Assembly: GCA_963728985.1 (NCBI GenBank)
Contig: CAVSME010000009.1
Coordinates: forward strand, 585,330-649,329
DNA: 64,000 nt
From: DASXAI01 sp963728985
GTDB taxonomy: Bacteria > Actinomycetota > Acidimicrobiia > Acidimicrobiales > Ilumatobacteraceae
Reading direction: 5' to 3'
Shown here: piece by piece, positions 55,856 to 64,000 of the stretch
How the letters are laid out: the number at the start of each line of letters is the position of its first letter
Numbering within the stretch: the first letter of the stretch is position 1
The notes under the pieces: generated by a model
Databases searched by the model: none
Told to the model about the DNA's origin: nothing
What the model saw: only the letters and a program-made list of their open reading frames with translations
Made by a program: the position numbers and the translations under genes

Positions 55856-56764
55856 GTGGCATCCCCGTCACAATGGACACTGATCGACATCCAGGGACGA
55901 GACGAGATGGACAGCGGCGAGCTACAGCTCCAGTTCGAGGAAGAGGGCCCAGAACGGCCGGCGCGCCTCGGGCACGCCCGGATCGACTACCGCTCGACGC
56001 AAGGCATCTTGACCCGCGCCAGCGGGTTCATGGCCGACTACGACTTCACCCTGAACCCGTACTCGGGATGTTCCTTCGGGTGCACCTATTGCTACGCCGC
56101 CTTCTTCAGCAAGACTCCTGAACGACGGGATACTTGGGGCTACTGGGTGGACGTGAAGGAGAACGCCCTCACCGTCTTGCGCCGGATGCGCACCCCGCTC
56201 CACGACAAGACGATCTACATGAGCAGCGTTACCGACCCCTACCAGCCGATCGAGCGCAAGCTCGGGCTGGTCCGCTCGGTCCTCGAGGAACTCGTGCGCC
56301 ACCAGCCGCGGCTCGTCGTCCAGACCCGGAGTTCACTCGTCACACGCGACATCGACCTCTTCCGCCAGTTCGATCACGTCCAGGTCAACATGACCGTCAC
56401 GACCGACTCCGAACGCGTTCGGCGGGCGTTCGAACCGCACTGTTCGACGAACCGGAAGCGGCTCAAGGCTATCTCGACGGTGAAGCGCTCCGGAATTAGG
56501 TGCGCCATCACGATGACACCGCTGCTGCCGATCGAGGACCCGGAGACCTTCGCCCGAGACCTTCTCGCCACTGATGTCGAGCGCTTCGTCGTGCAGCCCT
56601 TCCACGCCGACCGGGGGCGGTTCGTCGCCGGAACTCGGGAGCCCGCCCTCGCGCTCGTCCGTGAGATGGATTGGACCCCGGCCCGGTATCGAAGCGCCGT
56701 TGACGTCTTGCGCTCCCGCCTACCGCACCTGGCGGAAGGTCGCGAGGGGTTCGCGCCAACGTGA
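55856..56764 (+). CDS. radical SAM protein of the spore-photoproduct-lyase-like (Rv2578c) family
   Basis: A 302-residue radical SAM protein. The cluster motif is GCSFGCTYCYAAFF (CX3CX2C), followed by KTIYMSSVTDPYQPIERKLG, LVVQTRSSLVTRDIDL and VNMTVTTDSERVRRAF, features of the SPL-like group to which mycobacterial Rv2578c belongs. Related proteins repair thymine lesions or have unknown roles. The GTG at 55856 gives 17 extra residues; the ATG at 55907 with AGGGACGAG ahead is an equally good start. Its stop overlaps the start of the methyltransferase-helicase gene (GTGA at 56761-56764), so the two are expressed together. Confidence 0.78.
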   Translation: MASPSQWTLIDIQGRDEMDSGELQLQFEEEGPERPARLGHARIDYRSTQGILTRASGFMADYDFTLNPYSGCSFGCTYCYAAFFSKTPERRDTWGYWVDVKENALTVLRRMRTPLHDKTIYMSSVTDPYQPIERKLGLVRSVLEELVRHQPRLVVQTRSSLVTRDIDLFRQFDHVQVNMTVTTDSERVRRAFEPHCSTNRKRLKAISTVKRSGIRCAITMTPLLPIEDPETFARDLLATDVERFVVQPFHADRGRFVAGTREPALALVREMDWTPARYRSAVDVLRSRLPHLAEGREGFAPT

Positions 56765-58212
56765 GCTACTCGCTGGCTGGCTACGCAGGGGTCCTTGACA
56801 GTGCCGTAGGGCGGGCATGCGACCGCCTGATCTCCGAGCGCGGCGCAACGTGGTCGAGCTGGGAGGTGGCCGAGGGACTGGAGGATCTGCTCGCCCTGAG
56901 CGACGACCGCGATTGCGCTTACGACCGCCCCAGCATCGGAGTGAGCTACGCCCTCTGGTACCACGGTGCCCGAACCCACGAAGCCGTGCGTGCCCTCGCC
57001 CCGTGGGTCGTCGGCGCCGCCGAGCCGCTGCGCATCGTCGACGTCGGGTGCGGGACGGGTGCGACCGCGTGTGCAGTGGCAGTGCTCATGGCCGCGCTCG
57101 CCGAAGCTAACGACCTTCGTCCCGCCGAGGTCGTCATCCACGCAGCTGACTCCAGCCCGTTCATGGTCGCCGTCGCCACCCGGATCTTCGACGAAGTCCG
57201 GGCGTTCGTGGGTCAGGGGCCCGATCGGCTGGAAGTGTCGTTCCAGACCGCGTCGTGGACGGACTTTCGACCGCCCGCAAGTGACACGCGCCCGCTGATC
57301 GTCGGTGGCTACCTGTTCGACCACTCGGACACCCGTCACGTCGACGAGCTCGCCAAGCGGTTCGTGCGGCTCGGCGACGACCTCGACGCCCGCGGTGCCG
57401 TCCTGTTCACCGCGCCGACGAAGCGCCAGATGCTCGACCAAGCGGTGACGAAACTCGAGTCGCTCGGCTGGGCCCGCCGCAGTGTCGAGCTCGCCCCGCC
57501 CGCGTGGTCGGGCTCCCTCTCGCAGTGCCACGACGTGCGGGGCCGCTGGTACGCGAGCACCGGTGCGGTCAGGCCGGCCCTGTTCCGCAAGCCACCGACA
57601 TGGGCTTCGCCGGCGTCGCCGGTCGTCAGGGCTGTCGAGCGGCTTGGAGCGGTTCGAGACACCCTGTTCGATGGCGCCGAAGCTTCGTTGCTTCTGGACG
57701 ATGAGCAGGACGAGGCGGCCCGCCCGGACGACCACCCGACCGTCGTCGTCGGCGCTGCCGGCTCAGGCAAGAGCCGCGTGCTCGCCGAGCGCGTCGTGCG
57801 GGCGCTCGAGACGGCGCGGCCATCTGCGACACCTCTCATCCTGGTCACCGCGTTCAACAAGTCGATGGTCGACCAGCTCGCGGAATGGGTCGAGGAGCGC
57901 ATGCAGGCTTCCAAGGTCCTCGCCGACATCTCGGCGATCCACCGCGGACTCGGGTTGGACCGTACTCGCCGCCTCGGTTGGCGCGGTGAGGACCTCGGTG
58001 ACGCTGATGAACCGGGACCGTCTGCCGATCCGTGTGTTGGGCCAGCACTGGCCCGGAATGGCGCTGGCGTGGGACTCGGTCGTCCTACAGCGCCGGGCGC
58101 TCGCCGAAGCCAGGTTCGGGACCCAACGGGTCTCGCAGTCACGACCGGTACCTCACACCGGACTTTCTCGACGAGGAGCTCGAACGTGTCATCTACGGCC
58201 AGGCTGCTCTGA
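56761..58212 (+). CDS. methyltransferase-SF1 helicase fusion, N-terminal part
   Basis: The start, a GTG inside the radical SAM stop, opens a gene that in its whole form would be about 817 residues, ending at 59218. This frame holds a SAM-binding domain (about 75-300: IVDVGCGTGATACAVAVL, VIHAADSSPFMVAVA) and the beginning of a superfamily-1 helicase with Walker A VVVGAAGSGKSRVLAERV (about residue 325) and motif Ia LILVTAFNKSMVDQL. Homology leaves this frame near 57997, where an extra G shifts it; the last 70 codons to 58212 are shadow. I do not recognise a named family for this fusion. Confidence 0.7.
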   Translation: MSYSLAGYAGVLDSAVGRACDRLISERGATWSSWEVAEGLEDLLALSDDRDCAYDRPSIGVSYALWYHGARTHEAVRALAPWVVGAAEPLRIVDVGCGTGATACAVAVLMAALAEANDLRPAEVVIHAADSSPFMVAVATRIFDEVRAFVGQGPDRLEVSFQTASWTDFRPPASDTRPLIVGGYLFDHSDTRHVDELAKRFVRLGDDLDARGAVLFTAPTKRQMLDQAVTKLESLGWARRSVELAPPAWSGSLSQCHDVRGRWYASTGAVRPALFRKPPTWASPASPVVRAVERLGAVRDTLFDGAEASLLLDDEQDEAARPDDHPTVVVGAAGSGKSRVLAERVVRALETARPSATPLILVTAFNKSMVDQLAEWVEERMQASKVLADISAIHRGLGLDRTRRLGWRGEDLGDADEPGPSADPCVGPALARNGAGVGLGRPTAPGARRSQVRDPTGLAVTTGTSHRTFSTRSSNVSSTARLL

Positions 58213-58631
58213 CCTGGGACCGGTACGGCGACACCAACCTGCGGATCCGGCGGGGACGAGTGAAGCCGCTCCGCGTCGAGGCACGCGAGGTCGTGTGGAC
58301 GGTGCTCATGGACCCGCCCCGCCCCGACTCCTTCGTGCACCGACGGATCAACGCGTACGAGGCGCATCGAGCGCTCATCGAAGACGAGCAACCCCTCGCC
58401 TTGGCGGACGCTTGGACGCACGTGTTCGTCGACGAGTGCCAGGACTTCACCGAGAGCGACTTCAGGTTGCTGGCGTGCATCCCGCCGGACCCGCAGCGTC
58501 TCTTCGTTACCGGCGACGAGTCCCAGTCGATGCATCTCGGGGGCCTGCTACCGGCGACCCGGTCTGAAGCGCCGGCTGTGGAAGAAGTACGAGCTCGGAG
58601 GCTCCTACCGACTCCCGCTGCGGGTGTGTGA
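58032..58631 (+). CDS. methyltransferase-SF1 helicase fusion, middle part
   Basis: Homology resumes here from about 58140 with SHDRYLTPDFLDEELERVIY and includes the Walker B/motif II HVFVDECQDFTESDFRLL and motif III LFVTGDESQSM of UvrD/Rep-type helicases. Between 57998 and about 58131 the gene reads in yet another frame (VTLMNRDRLPIRVLGQHWPG). The apparent ATG at 58032 is not a real start. An extra T near 58563 ends this frame's homology. Confidence 0.65.
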   Translation: MCWASTGPEWRWRGTRSSYSAGRSPKPGSGPNGSRSHDRYLTPDFLDEELERVIYGQAALTWDRYGDTNLRIRRGRVKPLRVEAREVVWTVLMDPPRPDSFVHRRINAYEAHRALIEDEQPLALADAWTHVFVDECQDFTESDFRLLACIPPDPQRLFVTGDESQSMHLGGLLPATRSEAPAVEEVRARRLLPTPAAGV

Positions 58632-59218
58632 GGCTCTCGAAGGGCTGGCGATGGCGTTCATCGACTCACACGCCGGCCCGAGTCGTGGATGAGCTCGACC
58701 TCGTTCTGCCCGAGTCGCGCAAGGCGGCGGTCATCGGGCCGCGGCCGATCGTCCTCGCCGGAGACGAAGAGTCGCTGGCCAGCAACCTCCGTGATGTGCT
58801 CGCGGCTTACCGTCCCTTGTTCGACACCGGCGACGCTCCACGTGTGTCACTCGCCGAGAACGAACCGTCCGCGAAGGCTGCACTGCACGAGGCGGCTCCG
58901 TGGGCCGAGATCGAGGTCGCCGGCATGTTACGCATCAAGGGCCTCGAGCGGTCCTGCGTCGTGTTCTCCGACCGTGCCACCATCGGCGGTGACGAATCGG
59001 TCCCGGAGTGGGTGTACACCGCGCTCACCCGCAGCACCTCGGTGCTCGTGATCGTGCTGTGGCCGGATGCCACGCCAGCAGTCCGGGCCGTCCTGGGCCG
59101 TCTCGGTGAGGACCGGCTTCTGTTCTGGACGCCGTCCGCGCGCGACGCCTTCCACGCCGCGCAGGGCTTCGTCGGCACAGACGACGACCCGCTGAGGCCG
59201 GGCTCGCCCGGCGACTGA
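58628..59218 (+). CDS. methyltransferase-SF1 helicase fusion, C-terminal part
   Basis: The final segment: VVDELDLVLPESRKAAVIGP, then helicase motif V as MLRIKGLERSCVVF and motif VI as VYTALTRSTSVLVIV. The piece joining it to the middle part (LKRRLWKKYELGGSYRLPLR, the motif IV region) is read in another frame at about 58565-58673. Four single-base insertions (near 57997, 58133, 58563 and 58674) account for all the breaks, and removing them gives one continuous protein. Confidence 0.65.
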   Translation: MRLSKGWRWRSSTHTPARVVDELDLVLPESRKAAVIGPRPIVLAGDEESLASNLRDVLAAYRPLFDTGDAPRVSLAENEPSAKAALHEAAPWAEIEVAGMLRIKGLERSCVVFSDRATIGGDESVPEWVYTALTRSTSVLVIVLWPDATPAVRAVLGRLGEDRLLFWTPSARDAFHAAQGFVGTDDDPLRPGSPGD

Positions 59219-59878
59219 CCAGCGCACACGGAACACTGTCACTTGTCCGAGGTGCGGTCGTCGCGAGATGACGAGGAGAGTAGGCACCGCTTGGTGGGAC
59301 TGCCACAATGCGATCACGCAGTGCGCGAACCCAGCGCTCAAGATGATGATCAGACCGGTTCGTTGAGACGGCGTCTTCCGGGGTGTACGAGGTGAGTGCC
59401 TGAGCGCCGGTAGCGCCAAACCCCAGCGAACGTCCGGGTCCGACGCCCAAGGGGGACCACCGCACCGTCCCTTCCCTCGAGATCCGCTTCAACGTGTAGT
59501 GGACGTTTGGTGGCCTGCGCCGATGTCAAGAAATCTCCTGACCTGGTCTTTCGCGTGCGCTCCCGTCCGTCCAGTCCTTCCGGGTCCGCGTGGATCATGG
59601 ACTTTGCACGGACTTGGACGGGGCGTTGCCCAAGCCCAGACCCCCCTGCGCGCTGGACTTATCGAGTGCCCACCCACCAACTCGTCCCTCGTGGGCCCGG
59701 GACCGAGCAACCTCACGGATCGATTCGACTTTGACCGCGTCCGAGTCGGTCAGGTGGCATCACCGGCGGTCGAACGGGATCCCGTTCGCGGGTGTCGAGC
59801 GGCTGACCGCCTCATGGTGTCACGGTCGTCTCGTACCCTTGGGTGGAATGCACGGCGGCAGCAACCTGATCGACGAGC
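59219..59878. other. 660-base region without a recognised gene
   Basis: No homology or coding pattern was recognised in any frame. The base composition is less GC-rich and short open frames overlap on both strands. It separates the helicase gene from drmD and would hold the DISARM promoter. No inverted repeat or tRNA-like element was noticed. Confidence 0.55.
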
Positions 59879-62800
59879 ATGATGACCACCGAGCTTCGTC
59901 CCATCGCGTCAGCGCCCGAGGTGGGCCAGCTCGTACGGGTCCGCGATCGACATTGGGTCGTGAGCGATGTTGCCGCCTCGACGGTCGGCGACGGTGATCA
60001 GCTCCAACACCTCGTCGAGCTCGCCTCCGTCGAGGACGACGGCCTCGGCGAGGAGCTGCGGGTGATCTGGGAGATCGAGCCCGGCGCGGCGGTCCTGCGA
60101 CACGGCCACGCTGCCCCGGCCGCAGCTCGACCGGCTTCGACGACCCGGCGCAGCTCGACGCGTTCCTCGACGCCGTGCGGTGGGGCGCCATCGCCTCCGC
60201 CGACAGCCGCGCGCTGCAGGCGCCGTTCCGCTCCGGCATCACGATCGAGGACTACCAGCTCGACCCGGTCGTCCGCGCGCTGTCGATGCCGCGCGTGAAC
60301 CTGCTGATCGCCGACGACGTCGGGCCTCGGCAAGACGATCGAGGCCGGGCTCGTCATGCAGGAGCTGCTGCTGCGGCACCGCGCCCGGACGATGCTGGTC
60401 GTCTGCCCGGCGGCGCTCACGCTGAAGTGGCAGGACGAGATGCGCGACAAGTTCGGCCTCGAGTTCCGCATCGTCGACGCCGAGCTGCTGCGGGAGCTGC
60501 GCCGCGCGCGCGGCCTGCACGCCAACCCGTGGACGCACTTCCCGCGGCTGATCGTCATCGATCGACTGGCTCAAGCGGCGACCGGCCGATGCGGCTGCTG
60601 CGCGAGGTGCTGCCGGCCGCGCCCAGCGCTACCCGCGCACGCTTCGACCTGCTGATCGTCGACGAGGTGCACAACGTGCGCCCCGTCCGGCCGCGGCAAG
60701 TACGCGACGCGACTCGCAGCGCACGCGAGGCGATCCGGACGCTCGCGCCGCACTTCGAGCACCGGCTGTTCCTGTCGGCGACGCCGCACAACGGCTACCC
60801 GGAGTCGTTCACCGCGCTGCTCGAGCTGCTCGACCCCCAGCGGTTCGCCCGCGGCGTCGAGCCCGGCCGCCGAGCCGCTCGCCCGGGTGATGGTGCGCCG
60901 GCTCAAGAGCGAGCTGCGCGACGAGCTGGGCCGGCAAGCCGGACGGCTCTCCCGGTTCGCCGGCGCGGGATCGTACCGATGGAGGTCGACTACTCCGCCG
61001 ACGAGCGCGAAGCCCACGCACAAGCTGTGCCCGCTACGCCGACGCTGCGCGGCAAGCACGCGGGCCGAAGACGGCCAGGACGGCCGCCGACTTCGTCACG
61101 CTGCTGCTGAAGAAGCGGCTGTTCTCGTCGCCGGCCGCGTTCGCTGAGACGCTCGACATGCACCTGCCACGACGCGTCGCTCGGGACGCCGCCGCTGGCG
61201 ACGCTGTCAGTGGCGACGAGCGCGCTCCGGCGACGGCGTTCGCACGCCTCGACGAGGACTTCGAGACGACGAGGCCGACCTCGACCGAGGCGACCGAGGA
61301 CGCCCTCGCCGCTGCGGCGCCGATCGCGTCGCAAGCCTCACGGCCGAGGAGCTGCGACCTGCTCGACTAGCTGCGCGGGCTGGGCGCACGGGGCCAAGGA
61401 CCGCCCGGACGCGAAGGCCGACGCGCTGCTCGCCTGGCTCGAGCCGACCTGCACCGAGTCGCCGCACCGGCCAGCGATGGTGGAACGACGAGCGGGTGAT
61501 CGTCTTCACCGAGTACCGCGACACCCAGAGTGGCTGCGAGCAGCTGCTCACCGCCGCGGGACTCGGCGGAGCGAGCGCCTCGCCCTGCTCTACGGCGGCA
61601 TGGACGACGAGGAGCGCGAGCGCATCAAGGACGAGTTCCAGACGCACCCGACCGCTACCCGGTGCGGATCCTGCTGGCCACCGACGCCGCCAGCGAGGGC
61701 ATCGACCTGCAGCGCACTGCCACCGCTGGTGCACTGGGAGATCCCGTTCGAACCCGAACCGGCTCGAGCAGCGCAACGGCCGCATCGACCGGCACGGCCA
61801 GCCGCCGCCGAGGTGCTGATCTACCACTTCGTCGGCGGGGCTGGGAGACGACACCCGGCCGGCACGCTCGAGGACGACCTGGAGTTCCTGCGCCGTCGCC
61901 GCGAAGGTGGACACGATCCGCGAGGACCTCGGCAGCGCCGGCCCGGTGATCGCCGACAGGTCGAGCGGAAGATGCTCGGCCGACCGCCGACTGGCAAACA
62001 GCCGCGCGGAGACGGCCGTCGGGCCAGCCGCGCCCGGCCTAAGCGGGTCGAACGTGACCTGCCCGCGACCGGCAGCCGCCTCACCGATGCGCTGGCCGGC
62101 AGCGTATCGAACTCAACCTCACCCCGGCCACCGTGGAACGGGTCGTGCGCACCGCCTCATTGCCACAGCCTAGCGCCACCGGCGACGACCTGCTCGACGC
62201 CCCGACCCCGGCCATGCGACCGTACCTGGTTCCGGCTACCGGAGCTACCCGGTGCGTGGGCGGCCGCCCGCAACGACGGCCTCGACCCGGTGACCGGCAA
62301 GGAGCGATCGGTCACCTTCGACCACTCCGCGGCCGGGCGCAACGACGTGGTGCTGCTGCACCTCGGACACCGGCTGGTCACAGAGTGTCTTCGGCTGCTG
62401 CGTGCCGAGCTGTGGGCCCCGCGGCCACGACAGCCGGCTCGGCCGGGTCGGCGCCCGCGTCTGGCGACGTCGCGTAACCGGCGCTCATCGCCCACGGCCG
62501 AGTGGTGATCACCGGCGGCCAAGGTACCCGGCTCCATGAGGAGCGTGATCGGCTGGCGGCCCGATCGAGGCAGGCCGGCTGACCCGGGCCCGCCAGGACG
62601 ATTGGGAACGCTGGCTCGCAGCCGCCTCTGCAACATCACCGGCGGAGCAGGTACGCGAACACCTGGCCGAACTGTGGCCGGCGCTCGGCGAGCCCCTCGG
62701 CCGGGCCTTGGCCACCCGCTCGGACCAGAGGGCACGCAGTCTCGCACGGGCTGCTGAGCGGCGGTGGCGCCGAGGAGGTCGCCGCCATCGCAGCCGTCCT

Positions 62801-63071
62801 CGCCGAGCTGGAGGCGTCAATCCGGGCCGCGCTTGACGACAACGCCACAGTGGGAGCAGCCGAGCCTGATTCGAGGATCGAGCGCGAGCAGCTGCACTCC
62901 GACCGCGATGCGCTGCGCGCCCGGTTGGCCGACGTCCCGGCTCAACGAGAGCGGGAAACCGCCGCCCTGCGCCGCCGCTACGCCGACCCGACCGCCCGCT
63001 GGTTCCCCGCCGCGGTGACGTTCCTGGTGCCCGCAGCCCTCGCCCACGGCAGCCTCGGAGCCGTCCGATGA
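59879..63071 (+). pseudogene. drmD: DISARM-type SNF2 helicase DrmD (frameshifted many times)
   Basis: Reading across frames gives one SNF2-like ATPase of about 1050 residues: an N-terminal region (59879-60180), motif I ADDVGLGKTIEAGLV (near 60310-60345, once an extra G is removed), VVCPAALTLKWQDEM, the Walker B LLIVDEVHNV (near 60655), LFLSATPHNGYPESF, LLLKKRLFSSPAAFAETL, then the helicase C part ERVIVFTEYRDTQ, LALLYGGMDDEERERIKDEF, LLATDAASEGIDLQR, NGRIDRHGQP and YHFVG, and a helical tail ending SLGAVR. This is the order of DrmD of class 1 DISARM. Frames advance by +1 at about 60104, 60131, 60323 and 60557 and many later points. The stop overlaps the next gene. Confidence 0.7.
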
Positions 63072-64000
63072 CCCCGCACCGTCGGCCGTGGACATCCATC
63101 GCCGGCGTCCACGCCGACTGGCTGCGATTGGTCGAGCCCAACGGTCCGTTTCTCACCTTGCCGGTCCTGCGCCGCGTGCTGGCCCAACGGCCCTCAACCA
63201 CCTCGACGCCGACGCCCTGGCTCAGGTGCGCCGGCACCTGGCCAACCTCGACCCCGACGACCCCGCTGTCGATCACGACCTGGGTCGAGTGGGTGCTCAC
63301 CGACCTGCTCGCCTACGGGCACCGGCTCCAGAGCGGTCCCGCAGGTGCCGGCGACCCTGGCCGACGTCGTCGCTGAACACGGTGCCGTCCTCCGGCCCGA
63401 CCATGCCCTCGACGACGGCACCGGACATCCCCGGCTCCTCGTCACCGTCCACCCGCCGTCCGCCCGGCTCGACGCCCGGCCGGCAGGCGACCGATGGTCC
63501 GCCACCCCGATCCAGCGGCTGGCGCTGCTCTGCCGAGCCAACGGCGTCGAGCTCGGCCTGGCCACCAACGCCCTGACCTGGACGCTGGTGTGGGCCCCAA
63601 ACGGGCTCTGCCAGCGGGACCGCCACGTTCAGCGCCGAGCTGTTCTCCGAGAAGCCCGGGCGCCTCGACGCCTTCACCTCGGTGCTCGGGGCCCGCCGCT
63701 TCTTCGCCGTCGCCGAACCCGATCGCATCGAGGCGCTCCTCGCCGAGTCCGCCGCCGCCCAAGCAGAGGTCACCGGCAAGCTCGGGTGGCAGGTCCGCCA
63801 AGCCGTCGAGCTGCTCGTCGCCGGAATGAGCCGAGCCGATCGTGACCGCGACGGCGCACTTCTCGCCGACGTGGGCCCACACCACGTGCAGACCAGGCCG
63901 CCGTCGCCGTGCTCATGCGCCTCGTCCTGCTGCTCTACGCCGAGGAACGCGGACTCCTCCCGCTCGGCGACGACCTCTACGACCGCACCCTCGCAGCATC
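63068..64000 (+). pseudogene. drmMI: DISARM adenine methyltransferase DrmMI, N-terminal part (frameshifted, cut by window end)
   Basis: It starts with the ATG at 63068 inside the drmD stop. Read across frames: ADWLRLVEPNGPFLTLPVLRR, VWPNGLNHLDADALAQVRRH, VEWVLTDLLAYGHRLQSGP, RLLVTVHPPSARLDARPAGD, ATPIQRLALLCRANGVELGL, FSAELFSEKPGRLDAFTSVL, and MRLVLLLYAEERGLLPLGDD at the right edge. This N-terminal region is that of the large Eco57I/PglX-like methyltransferases paired with DrmD; the catalytic NPPY part would lie beyond the window. Extra bases near 63179, 63192, 63280, 63344 and 63605 explain the breaks. The protein would modify host DNA so that DISARM spares it. Confidence 0.65.

Noticed and set aside
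59219..59878. Short open frames (for example 59499-59882) as small genes before drmD
   Set aside because: No ribosome site, no family resemblance and overlapping frames on both strands.
57997..63071. Programmed ribosomal frameshifting as the reason for the broken frames
   Set aside because: A dozen or more sites with no common slippery sequence or downstream structure; true programmed shifts occur once per gene.

Overview
The window is a high-GC chromosomal segment, mostly densely coding, with many GTG starts and 1-4 bp gene overlaps. Families typical of Actinomycetota recur: a DevS-like sensor kinase, arsenate reductases of the type found in mycothiol-producing bacteria, an F420/flavin split-barrel protein, an LPXTG surface protein, a GH15 trehalase-like enzyme, DUF1918 and Drr-type transporters. 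An actinobacterium, possibly of the Acidimicrobiia, is the best guess; the genus cannot be read from the sequence.

Layout. (1) 0-17.9 kb: a stress or dormancy block. It holds a DevS-like histidine kinase that ends before its ATPase domain, a DksA/TraR zinc-finger protein, a BON/DUF2267 protein with PEP synthase, a split-barrel/AhpD-like pair, an ABC exporter whose permease is frameshifted, an operon for acetyl-CoA synthetase, pyruvate dehydrogenase E1/E2 and an acyl carrier protein, two CBS proteins with DUF1918, and a run of small membrane or surface proteins. Six intergenic sites here carry a palindrome close to GGGACYWWRGTCCC, the form of the mycobacterial DosR/DevR box. This looks like a DosR-type regulon. 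(2) 17.9-23.1 kb: RNase Z and an arsenic locus with two arsenate reductases, an aquaporin, an ArsR-ArsC fusion and an ArsI-type C-As lyase, plus remnants of an MFS gene and a GNAT gene. The operators ATTGAC(N4)GTC(K)AT tie these together. (3) 23.3-32.1 kb: a full kdp locus (kdpFABC-kdpDE) on the minus strand, headed by a kinase-less DUF4118 sensor and a 55-residue membrane peptide. (4) 32.2-35.6 kb: a GbsR/MarR-like regulator with DUF4097 and a DrrAB-type ABC exporter. (5) 35.7-55.4 kb: mixed metabolism. It includes an ankyrin protein, a PhyH dioxygenase, VOC proteins, a flavoprotein disulfide reductase, GH15, P450, methyltransferases, DUF2252, a single-chain BC-BCCP-CT acyl-CoA carboxylase, MerR, a SABATH-type methyltransferase, a crotonase, NhaA and an HD protein. 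(6) 55.4-64 kb: a tRNA-Gly followed by an accessory or defence island. It has a radical SAM (SPL-like) gene translationally coupled to a methyltransferase-SF1 helicase fusion, then the start of what reads as a class 1 DISARM system (drmD, then a truncated drmMI).

From about 58 kb to the right edge the genes are broken by many single-base changes. Every one I could resolve is an insertion, and deleting the extra base restores conserved motifs. That points to insertion-type sequence error over intact genes more than to genetic decay. No rRNA, CRISPR array or complete insertion sequence was seen.
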